DNA from: Bacteroidota bacterium
GTDB taxonomy: Bacteria; Bacteroidota; Bacteroidia; Flavobacteriales; Weeksellaceae
NCBI GenBank assembly: GCA_023399675.1
Contig: JAEWOM010000291.1
Span: 1-6,679 of the forward strand
Length of the DNA stretch: 6,679 nt
Direction of reading: 5' to 3'
Part shown: piece after piece, positions 1-6,679 of the stretch
Layout of the letters: every line of letters begins with the position of its first letter
Position numbering within the stretch: the first letter of the stretch is position 1
Program-made: the position numbers and the translations under genes
Notes under the pieces: generated by a model
What the model was told of the DNA's origin: nothing
The model's input: only the letters and a program-made list of their open reading frames with translations
Database searches by the model: none

Positions 1-1655
<1,655 letters not shown>

Positions 1656-1685
1656 CATCCAGCTTAGAATTATTTCTGTTAAAAT

Positions 1686-1721
1686 AAAAACCTGCTTTCA
1701 TCGATTCGGAAGCAGGTTTTT
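1686..1721. terminator. Bidirectional rho-independent terminator
   Basis: Inverted repeat AAAAACCTGCTT (1686-1697) with AAGCAGGTTTTT (1710-1721), a 12-base-pair stem whose lower five pairs are A-T, around a 12-base loop. It sits 31 bases after the stop of the ABC-F gene and ends in T residues on the + strand. On the minus strand it is followed by TTTTTATTTT, so it can work in both directions. The minus-strand stop codon of the possible small ORF at 1720-1806 overlaps its edge. Confidence 0.85.
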
Positions 1722-1806
1722 ACTTAAATTTTGTCAACGAGTTACCAGCAAAATATTTTCTGAGTGTATATTCTCTCACAAACTGACTTTCAGAAACAAC
1801 TGTCAT
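1720..1806 (-). CDS. Possible 28-codon small protein, unrecognised
   Basis: On the minus strand an ATG at 1806-1804 opens 28 sense codons, starting MTVVSESQ, passing through YTLRKYFAG and ending SLTKFK, with TAA at 1722-1720. The peptide is basic and rich in aromatic residues, without a signal peptide or membrane segment. The stop codon falls right at the edge of the terminator hairpin (1686-1721), as expected for a genuine gene end. Upstream, between this ATG and recJ, there is only an imperfect TATTTTG in place of TAnnTTTG. It could be a real small protein, the surviving C-terminal end of a decayed larger gene, or chance. I do not recognise the family, and 28 codons is short enough that an open frame alone proves little. 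Confidence 0.35.
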   Translation of the reverse strand: MTVVSESQFVREYTLRKYFAGNSLTKFK

Positions 1807-1837
1807 TCAAAATAAAAACAACAAAATATTATTTGCC

Positions 1838-1845
1838 TATTTTTG
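1838..1845 (+). promoter_or_regulatory. Bacteroidetes-type -7 promoter element for recJ
   Basis: TATTTTTG fits TAnnTTTG exactly and ends 7 bases before the recJ ATG at 1853. Transcription would be expected about 4-8 bases after the element, so the mRNA would have almost no leader. No convincing TTTG -33 element lies 17-23 bases upstream; that stretch is A-rich (aaaataaaaacaacaaaat). The TTTG at 1832-1835 is too close to serve. Confidence 0.6.
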
Positions 1846-1852
1846 TAGTATT

Positions 1853-3601
1853 ATGAGTTTAAAATGGATTTACAAACCGGAGCCGGACGAAGAAACAGTA
1901 GATGGACTGAGTATGTCACTGGGTTTCGGAACCTTTGAATCCAAAATTTTGGTGCTGCGCGGCATCGACAATTACGAAAAAGCCCGCGAATTCTTCAAAC
2001 CAAAACTGGAAGATATACACAGTCCGTTTCTGATGGCTGATATGCAGAAAGCAGTTGACAGAATTGCAACAGCTATTGAAAACGGCGAAAAAATTCTGAT
2101 TTACGGCGATTATGATGTGGACGGAACCACAGCTGTGGCACTGATGTATCTGTATCTTGCCAAAATTGTCGAAAAAAAATATCTCGATTTTTATATCCCC
2201 GACCGCAATGCTGAAGGGTATGGCATTTCAACAGAAGGAATTGATTTTGCAAAAGAAAATGGTTTCTCACTGATTATTGCCCTCGATTGCGGAATTAAAG
2301 CGATCGATAAAGTAGAATACGCCGCAGGTTTAGGCATTGATTTCGTGATCTGCGACCATCACCTTCCAGGAGAACAGATTCCCGCCGCCTATGCCGTACT
2401 CGATCCGAAAAGAAAAGACTGCCGTTATCCTTTTAAGGAACTTTCCGGATGTGGAGTCGGGTTCAAACTTTGTCAGGGCCTGAACACCATTTATAAAATT
2501 CCGGAAACTGAAATCTTTGATCTTACCGATTTACTGGCGATTTCCATTGCTGCCGATATCGTATCGATGACCGGCGAAAACAGGCAATTAGCAAAACTGG
2601 GCCTCAAAGTTCTTCGTAAATCTCCAAAACTGGGCATCAGGCTATTGATTCCGGAAGAAAAACTCGCACATTTCGATATTTCGAACATCGTCTTTGAAAT
2701 TGCCCCGAAAATAAACGCTGCCGGCAGAATTTCACACGGAAAAGCCGCTGTAGAACTCATGGTTTCTGATAATTTGAAGCACGCGCATCAGATTGTTGAC
2801 AACATCATGAACCTCAACGATGAAAGACGCGAACTCGATATGAATTCTACCGTTTCTGCTTTAAATCAAATTGTAGAAAGCGGCCAGGAAAATAATTATA
2901 CCACCATCGTTTTCGACCCGCAATGGAACAAAGGCGTTATCGGTATTGTTGCTTCCAGATTAACGGAAGCATATTACAAACCCACACTGGTTTTTACAGA
3001 AGGTTCTAACGGCGAGCTCGTTGCGTCTGCCCGTTCTGTTTCTGATTTCGATCTTCATGAAGCACTGGATATCTGTTCCGAGCATTTCCTGAAATTTGGA
3101 GGCCATCAGGCTGCAGCCGGACTTTCGATGAAAAAGGAAGAATTCGAGACTTTCAAGAAAAAATTTGAAACGGTTGTTGCCGAAAGGATTCAGCAGCATC
3201 AGAAAGAACCGTCAATTACCATCGATTCGGTTATGAACATCGATGATCTGAACCGCGATTTTGTCAATTTTCACCGAAAACTGGCACCATTCGGTCCGCA
3301 CAATATGAAACCTGTTCTCGTACTGGAAAACCAGAAGGTTTCAGGCTATGTAAAAACGATGGGAAAAGACAATAACCATCTGAAATTCTACATCAAACAG
3401 GAATCAACCGGAAGAAGTTTCGAATGTGTCGGTTTCAAACTCGGATCTTTTGCCGATGAATTCCGCAACAAAACGTTCGACATCGCTTTTACGCTCGAAG
3501 AAAACCACTGGAAAGGAAATGTAACGCATTACCTGAGTATTCGAGATGTAAAATTTAATGAAAACCTGCCGCAACAGCCTAAAATCAGCGAGAGAATTTA
3601 A
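1853..3601 (+). CDS. recJ: Single-stranded-DNA-specific exonuclease RecJ
   Basis: A 582-residue cytoplasmic DHH-superfamily nuclease, close to the 577 residues of E. coli RecJ. It degrades single-stranded DNA 5' to 3' in RecF-pathway recombination, mismatch repair and base excision repair. The catalytic metal-binding motifs are all present: YGDYDVDGTT at 84-93 (motif I), D145 in ALDCGI, and DHH at 168-170. The DHHA1 domain carries the FGGHxxAAG motif at 415-423 (G416, G417, H418). The C-terminal part (about 470-570) fits the OB-fold domain of RecJ. The start at 1853 is supported by the promoter element just upstream and by the family-like opening KWIYKPEPDEE. nadD follows after 24 bases, so the two are probably transcribed together. 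No frameshift or missing catalytic residue. Confidence 0.97.
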   Translation: MSLKWIYKPEPDEETVDGLSMSLGFGTFESKILVLRGIDNYEKAREFFKPKLEDIHSPFLMADMQKAVDRIATAIENGEKILIYGDYDVDGTTAVALMYLYLAKIVEKKYLDFYIPDRNAEGYGISTEGIDFAKENGFSLIIALDCGIKAIDKVEYAAGLGIDFVICDHHLPGEQIPAAYAVLDPKRKDCRYPFKELSGCGVGFKLCQGLNTIYKIPETEIFDLTDLLAISIAADIVSMTGENRQLAKLGLKVLRKSPKLGIRLLIPEEKLAHFDISNIVFEIAPKINAAGRISHGKAAVELMVSDNLKHAHQIVDNIMNLNDERRELDMNSTVSALNQIVESGQENNYTTIVFDPQWNKGVIGIVASRLTEAYYKPTLVFTEGSNGELVASARSVSDFDLHEALDICSEHFLKFGGHQAAAGLSMKKEEFETFKKKFETVVAERIQQHQKEPSITIDSVMNIDDLNRDFVNFHRKLAPFGPHNMKPVLVLENQKVSGYVKTMGKDNNHLKFYIKQESTGRSFECVGFKLGSFADEFRNKTFDIAFTLEENHWKGNVTHYLSIRDVKFNENLPQQPKISERI

Positions 3602-3625
3602 TGCTGTTGCTTTACCAAAATTCTC

Positions 3626-4210
3626 ATGAAGAAAATCGGATTATTTTTCGGAAGTTTTAACCCTGTGCATATCGGACATCTGATTCTGGCCAATTACATC
3701 CTGGAAAACACGGATATGGAAGAGTTATGGTTTGTTGTGAGTCCACAAAATCCGTTCAAGGATAAAAAATCGTTGCTGAAAGATCATAACAGACTGGATA
3801 TGGTGCAGGCTGCGCTGAAAAATTATCCGAAAATGCGCGCTTCCAACATCGAGTTCTCATTACCCAAACCAAGCTATACCATTGATACACTTGCGTATCT
3901 TCACGAAAAATTTCCGGATTATACTTTTGCACTGATCATGGGTGAAGACAATCTCAGAAGCCTGCACAAATGGAAAAATGCCGAGACGCTCGTGAACAGA
4001 CATCAGATTATTGTTTATCCCAGAATTTTTTCCGGTGAGAAAAAGGAGTCCGAATACCTGCAGCACGAAAATATTTCTGTTGTAAACGCACCGATTATCG
4101 AGCTGTCTGCGACAGAAATCCGAAACATGATAAAAGAAGGTAAAAATGTTCGTCCGATGCTTCCGCCGGAAGTGTTTGAATATCTCGATGGCTCTTCATT
4201 TTACCGTTAG
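3626..4210 (+). CDS. nadD: Nicotinate-nucleotide adenylyltransferase NadD
   Basis: A 194-residue cytoplasmic enzyme that joins ATP and nicotinate mononucleotide to give deamido-NAD and pyrophosphate, the adenylylation step of NAD synthesis. It opens with the nucleotidyltransferase motif GSFNPVHIGH (residues 9-18), whose two histidines bind the ATP phosphates. It continues with the substrate-loop sequence GEDNLRSLHKWKN and closes with SATEIR (161-166), the NadD version of the ISSTxIR motif. The ending LPPEVFEYL is also typical. The length is normal for the family. The gene lies 24 bases after recJ and 19 before the next gene, with no terminator or clear promoter in the gaps, so it is probably the second gene of a recJ-nadD-DUF3817 operon. 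There is no Shine-Dalgarno sequence before the ATG. Confidence 0.97.
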   Translation: MKKIGLFFGSFNPVHIGHLILANYILENTDMEELWFVVSPQNPFKDKKSLLKDHNRLDMVQAALKNYPKMRASNIEFSLPKPSYTIDTLAYLHEKFPDYTFALIMGEDNLRSLHKWKNAETLVNRHQIIVYPRIFSGEKKESEYLQHENISVVNAPIIELSATEIRNMIKEGKNVRPMLPPEVFEYLDGSSFYR

Positions 4211-4229
4211 TATTTCACACTGAGACTTT

Positions 4230-4568
4230 ATGAACTTTATCGAAAAATATTTAGCAAAATATACAGACGAAAAAATCATCAGCTGGTTCCGGAAAATATG
4301 CTTGCTGGAAGCGATTTCCTGGGCTTTTCTCTTTTCTGCAATGATCTGGATCCGCATAGACCGTGAGGGTTTGCTTCCTACAATTTATATTGCGACTGTC
4401 GGCAATATTCACGGTCTGTTCTTTACGCTTTATCTGCTGCTGATTATGCGTGTAAGAAAAATCTACAAATGGGATGATGAGGATTTCGTTTTTGCACTTA
4501 TTTCCGCATTTTTTCCATTCGCAACCATTTGGGTTGATAAGAAGCTGGCGCAGTTTGACAGAGAATAA
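4230..4568 (+). CDS. DUF3817 family integral membrane protein
   Basis: A 112-residue inner-membrane protein with three likely transmembrane helices at about residues 22-42, 53-74 and 85-104. The layout fits DUF3817: a first helix containing LLEAISW, a second beginning around GNIHGLFFTLYLLL with the conserved His61, a basic loop (RVRKIY), and a third helix containing FFPFATIWVDKKL. The function of this family is not known. It follows nadD by 19 bases without a hairpin or TAnnTTTG element between them, so it is probably read from the same mRNA. The downstream neighbour points towards it and its stop codon is only 8 bases away. Family assignment is from remembered sequence pattern, not a search. 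Confidence 0.85.
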   Translation: MNFIEKYLAKYTDEKIISWFRKICLLEAISWAFLFSAMIWIRIDREGLLPTIYIATVGNIHGLFFTLYLLLIMRVRKIYKWDDEDFVFALISAFFPFATIWVDKKLAQFDRE

Positions 4569-4576
4569 ACAACTGA

Positions 4577-4834
4577 TCAGTACATTCTTCCGACCTCTCG
4601 GCACACTTCCAGCAGATCTTCCGGGATTTTACTGAACATGGACTGTTCGAAGTACTCGTCTGTTTGCGGAATGTAAACAGAATAGCTTTTCCCCAACGGA
4701 ATCAGCGGAATGAAAAACAGCTCAAAAAATTTCCGGTAAACGGTTATCTGTGCATTCATTTCCATACCGTTTCTGAAAACCTTCCTCGTTTCCTGACCTT
4801 TCGGTTTTTTATTGAAACTGAAAATAAAGAACAT
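4577..4834 (-). CDS. Small zinc-ribbon-like protein lacking the metal-binding cysteines
   Basis: An 85-residue protein. Its opening MFFIFSF and its centre, with FFELFFIPLIP at 36-46 followed by a Tyr-rich strand, resemble small bacterial proteins of the zinc_ribbon_15 type, which usually read MFFIFG..., C-x-x-C, ...FTLFFIPVIP..., CPxC. Here the only cysteine is C78 in the C-terminal helix. The expected second pair CPxC corresponds to I55-P56-Q57-T58, with the proline kept and both cysteines gone, and no pair is present near residues 13-28. It may bind no metal and have another role, or the resemblance may be superficial. The function is unknown. The gene is convergent with the DUF3817 gene and lies 52 bases after the DUF423 gene on the same strand. 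Only weak near-matches to a -7 element (TTAATTTG at 4890-4883) lie upstream. Confidence 0.7.
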   Translation of the reverse strand: MFFIFSFNKKPKGQETRKVFRNGMEMNAQITVYRKFFELFFIPLIPLGKSYSVYIPQTDEYFEQSMFSKIPEDLLEVCREVGRMY

Positions 4835-4845
4835 AGCCGTCAGAG

Positions 4846-4873
4846 ATTTGAAATTTGAAATTTGAGACTTGAA
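4846..4873. repeat. Four tandem 7-base repeats (ATTTGAA-like)
   Basis: Consecutive heptamers ATTTGAA (4846-4852), ATTTGAA (4853-4859), ATTTGAG (4860-4866) and ACTTGAA (4867-4873): two perfect and two with a single change. They fill most of the 52-base gap between the minus-strand DUF423 gene and the 85-residue gene, beginning 12 bases before the latter's ATG. On the minus strand the unit reads TTCAAAT. They could be a small satellite, a protein-binding array or neutral slippage. Confidence 0.8.
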
Positions 4874-4886
4874 TCCCTATCCCAAA

Positions 4887-5273
4887 TTAATTTTTCATTT
4901 TAACAAAGTAAAAAATCAGCATCACCCAGGATGCAATCATCATTGCGCCGCCTATTGGTGTGATTGGCCCGAGAAATTTGAGATTCATACCGAGCTGTTC
5001 CTGAAAAGCAAGAAAATAAATGCTGACAGAGAAAAATATGGTTCCGAGGATCATCAGCCAGGAGATCCAATTCTCTGAGCGTGTTTCAAATTTCAGAATC
5101 CATCCGACAAACAGCAGAAAAAACGCTGCATACATCTGATATCTTACGCCGGTATCAAAACTCTCCAGTTTTTCAGGTGAAAGAATTTTTCTGAAAGCAT
5201 GGGCTCCGAAAGCCCCCAAAATAATCGACAGCAGTCCATAAACTGCACCAATAACCAATGTTAATGTTTTCAT
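4887..5273 (-). CDS. DUF423 family membrane protein
   Basis: A 128-residue inner-membrane protein with four likely transmembrane helices at about 4-22, 46-62, 68-90 and 103-125. It carries the hallmarks of DUF423 (E. coli YgdD family): GAFGAH at 20-25 in the first helix, RYQMY at 44-48, and GPITPIGG at 102-109 before the last helix. The length is typical. The biochemical function of the family is not established. Its ATG overlaps the stop codon of the upstream 60-residue gene (ATGA, 5273-5270), which suggests translational coupling, and AAAGGAG lies 7 bases before the ATG. It is therefore probably the third gene of a transcript that begins with or before the HMG-CoA reductase. No hairpin terminator follows. 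Confidence 0.92.
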   Translation of the reverse strand: MKTLTLVIGAVYGLLSIILGAFGAHAFRKILSPEKLESFDTGVRYQMYAAFFLLFVGWILKFETRSENWISWLMILGTIFFSVSIYFLAFQEQLGMNLKFLGPITPIGGAMMIASWVMLIFYFVKMKN

Positions 5274-5452
5274 CCGAAATCTCCTTTTAAATATGACAAT
5301 ACAATTAATCCAATAAATGTGATAAAACCTAGTATCACGAGCAATTTACCCATTTTTCGCGATGAATTCCACCGCGGATCCGGACTGCGCTGAATATAAA
5401 ATCCGAATATCACAAAGAATACCGGCAGAAAAAACTTTACAGAATCCCACAT
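5270..5452 (-). CDS. Small two-helix membrane protein, unrecognised
   Basis: A 60-residue protein with two hydrophobic segments at about residues 5-20 and 37-54. They are separated by a short polar, basic loop (QRSPDPRWNSSRKMGK), and the C-terminus is short and charged. By the positive-inside rule the loop is likely cytoplasmic. I do not recognise a named family. The case for a real gene is its position: the ATG follows the stop of the HMG-CoA reductase gene by 3 bases, and its TGA overlaps the start of the DUF423 gene in ATGA. The frame is fully packed between two clear genes with no spare sequence. The ending YLKGDFG encodes the AAAGGAG that precedes the DUF423 start. The function is unknown; the context suggests co-expression with the mevalonate enzyme but not a role in it. 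Confidence 0.75.
   Translation of the reverse strand: MWDSVKFFLPVFFVIFGFYIQRSPDPRWNSSRKMGKLLVILGFITFIGLIVLSYLKGDFG
5281..5287 (-). promoter_or_regulatory. Shine-Dalgarno-like AAAGGAG before the DUF423 start
   Basis: On the minus strand AAAGGAG is followed by 7 bases and then the ATG at 5273, a textbook Shine-Dalgarno position. No other start in this window has one, which fits Bacteroidetes, where initiation mostly does not use it. The bases also encode Lys-Gly near the end of the overlapping 60-residue gene, so the match may be coincidental. Confidence 0.4.
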
Positions 5453-5455
5453 GGG

Positions 5456-6679
5456 TTATTTTTTTCTTAATTTTTCCAGCTCCGCGATTACTTCATGGTG
5501 GCTCACCGTTTTATCTTTGTAGTAATTCACGAAATATTGCTTTTCCTCTTCTGTTGCACCCATTTGGTTTAAAATATTAAACAGATGCATCTTCATATGT
5601 CCTTTTTGTATGCCGGTTGTTACAAGCGAACGCAACGCCGCGAAATTTTGTGCGAGACCGGACACTGCCAGAATACTCATTAACTCCTGTGCAGAAGGCT
5701 TCCCCAGCAGGGCCATCGAAAATTTTACAAGCGGATGCAGATTCGTTAACCCGCCGACTACACCTACCGAAATAGGCAGGTCAATCCAAAATCTGAAAAT
5801 TCCGTCATCGGTGGTGCAGTGTGACAGCGATTTGTATTTTCCGTCACGCGCAGCATACGCATGTGCACACGCTTCGGTTGCCCGAAAATCGTTACCGGTT
5901 GCTATGACTACAGCGTCAACACCGTTCATAATTCCTTTATTATGGGTAGTTGCCCGAAACGGTTCAATTTCGGCTATGGTGACGGCCTGCTTGAATTTCC
6001 AGGCGAACTCTTCACCGGAAATTCCACTGTCGTCATTCAAATCTTCGATCGGGCAGGAAACTTCAGCGCGAACGATACAGTCAGGTGTGTAATTGGACAG
6101 GATATTCATCACAATCTGCAGTGAATTTTTTTCCTTCTCTGTGAATTCTGAATCGGCTGCAATTTCTTCGCGCAATGTTCTGCCGAACTGTTCGAGGCAG
6201 GAGTTGATGAAATTTGCACCCATACTGTCCACGGTATCGAAACTCGCTTTCAATTGGTAATAATTGGCAAGGTCAGCGGTTTTATCGATTAATCTGATAT
6301 TCAGAATCCCACCTCCCCTTTTGCGCATATTGGCCGTGATTTCTTCCGTGGCCTCAAACAGCCTTTTCTTCAGTTTAAAATTAAAAAAATGCAGCAGTTT
6401 ATGGGGTTCCACATCCAGAATAAAATGGGTGTGACCGAGTTTTTTGGTATTGATAATCGTGGTAGAAAATCCGCCTTTATCAAGCCAGAATTTGGCTGCC
6501 TTTGATGCTGCTGCTACAACCGAACTTTCCTCTACCGCCATCGGGAGAGCAAAAAGTTTCCCGTCGATCAAAAAATTCGGTGCGATACCGTAAGGCATAT
6601 AGAAATTGGAGATCGTGTTCTCCGAAAACTCTTCATGCAGCTTTTGTAAGGATTCATATTCGTTCCAGTACTGTTTCAG
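5456..6679 (-). CDS. mvaA: Hydroxymethylglutaryl-CoA reductase, class II (N-terminus outside the window)
   Basis: Reduces HMG-CoA to mevalonate (or the reverse) with NAD(P)H. In flavobacteria it serves the mevalonate pathway to isoprenoids, including the menaquinone side chain and carotenoids. The frame is open to the right edge: 27 codons precede the ATG at 6598 (LKQYWNEYESLQK...SNFY), and they look like family sequence, so the true start is outside. The visible part is 407 residues of an expected 430 or so. Numbering from Met at 6598, the catalytic set of Pseudomonas mevalonii HMGR is present: Glu in VEESS (E23/E24), K221 in THNKGIMNG, D237 in TGNDFRA, and H334 in GHMKMH. The cofactor-domain motif DSMGAN is at 124-129. 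There are no membrane helices, as expected of soluble class II enzymes. The gene heads a tight cluster with two small membrane-protein genes. Confidence 0.96.
   Translation of the reverse strand: MKQYWNEYESLQKLHEEFSENTISNFYMPYGIAPNFLIDGKLFALPMAVEESSVVAAASKAAKFWLDKGGFSTTIINTKKLGHTHFILDVEPHKLLHFFNFKLKKRLFEATEEITANMRKRGGGILNIRLIDKTADLANYYQLKASFDTVDSMGANFINSCLEQFGRTLREEIAADSEFTEKEKNSLQIVMNILSNYTPDCIVRAEVSCPIEDLNDDSGISGEEFAWKFKQAVTIAEIEPFRATTHNKGIMNGVDAVVIATGNDFRATEACAHAYAARDGKYKSLSHCTTDDGIFRFWIDLPISVGVVGGLTNLHPLVKFSMALLGKPSAQELMSILAVSGLAQNFAALRSLVTTGIQKGHMKMHLFNILNQMGATEEEKQYFVNYYKDKTVSHHEVIAELEKLRKK

Noticed and set aside
3601..3625. ATG at 3601 overlapping the recJ stop as an alternative start for the next gene
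   Set aside because: It is in a different frame from nadD, and the nadD family opening MKKIGLFFGSFNP begins exactly at 3626.
4251..4604. 117-codon open frame on the minus strand across the DUF3817 gene
   Set aside because: It is opposite a clearly family-like membrane protein, has no recognisable motif, and overlaps the end of the 85-residue gene. It is best explained as the antisense shadow of a coding frame.
4883..4911. Near-matches to TAnnTTTG on the minus strand (TTAATTTG and TTACTTTG) before the 85-residue gene
   Set aside because: Each lacks the invariant A at position 2 and lies partly in the DUF423 coding end. Too weak to call as a promoter.
4664..5078. Two open frames on the + strand (64 and 69 codons) opposite the 85-residue and DUF423 genes
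   Set aside because: DUF423 motifs on the minus strand are unmistakable, and the + frames are low-complexity reverse readings without a promoter.
5567..5582. Inverted repeat GTTTAA-AATA-TTAAAC inside the HMG-CoA reductase gene
   Set aside because: It is a six-pair AT-rich stem in the middle of conserved coding sequence, and chance is sufficient.
5610..6092. 160-codon open frame on the + strand opposite HMG-CoA reductase
   Set aside because: The minus strand carries the intact catalytic motifs of the reductase. The + frame has no motif or promoter and is a shadow.

Overview
The window looks like housekeeping chromosome of a member of the Bacteroidetes, most likely class Flavobacteriia and possibly a Chryseobacterium-type Weeksellaceae. 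This rests on moderate AT-richness, the lack of Shine-Dalgarno sequences before nearly all starts, two copies of the Bacteroidetes -7 element TAnnTTTG close to start codons, a class II HMG-CoA reductase (flavobacteria use the mevalonate route), and the overall feel of the proteins. The genus is an inference. I see no insertion sequence, phage, CRISPR array, tRNA or rRNA gene, and no defence system.

Layout. On the + strand, 30-1655 encodes an ABC-F ATPase of the YbiT type, with a TATTTTTG promoter element at the very left edge. An intergenic stretch (1656-1852) holds a strong hairpin terminator, a possible 28-codon minus-strand small ORF that stops in that hairpin, and the promoter of the next gene. 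Then come recJ (1853-3601), nadD (3626-4210) and a DUF3817-type membrane protein (4230-4568). These three are closely spaced and probably co-transcribed.

The right half lies on the minus strand. A class II HMG-CoA reductase enters from the right edge (N-terminus outside the window) and ends at 5456. After 3 bases comes a 60-residue two-helix membrane protein (5270-5452), which overlaps a DUF423 membrane protein (4887-5273) by ATGA. After a 52-base gap with heptad repeats there is a small 85-residue protein (4577-4834) that looks like a zinc-ribbon family member without its cysteines. It converges on the DUF3817 gene with only 8 bases between the stop codons.

How the genes relate. RecJ (DNA repair exonuclease) and NadD (NAD synthesis) share an apparent operon without an obvious functional link. 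The reductase makes mevalonate for isoprenoids, and its two small membrane-protein partners are of unknown function. The most unusual features are: (1) the ABC-F protein has lost Walker A in its second ATPase domain and has a degenerate signature in the first, leaving one composite ATP site; (2) the possible 28-codon gene at 1720-1806; (3) the cysteine-less zinc-ribbon-like protein; (4) an apparently near-leaderless recJ transcript. None amounts to a clearly new multi-gene system.
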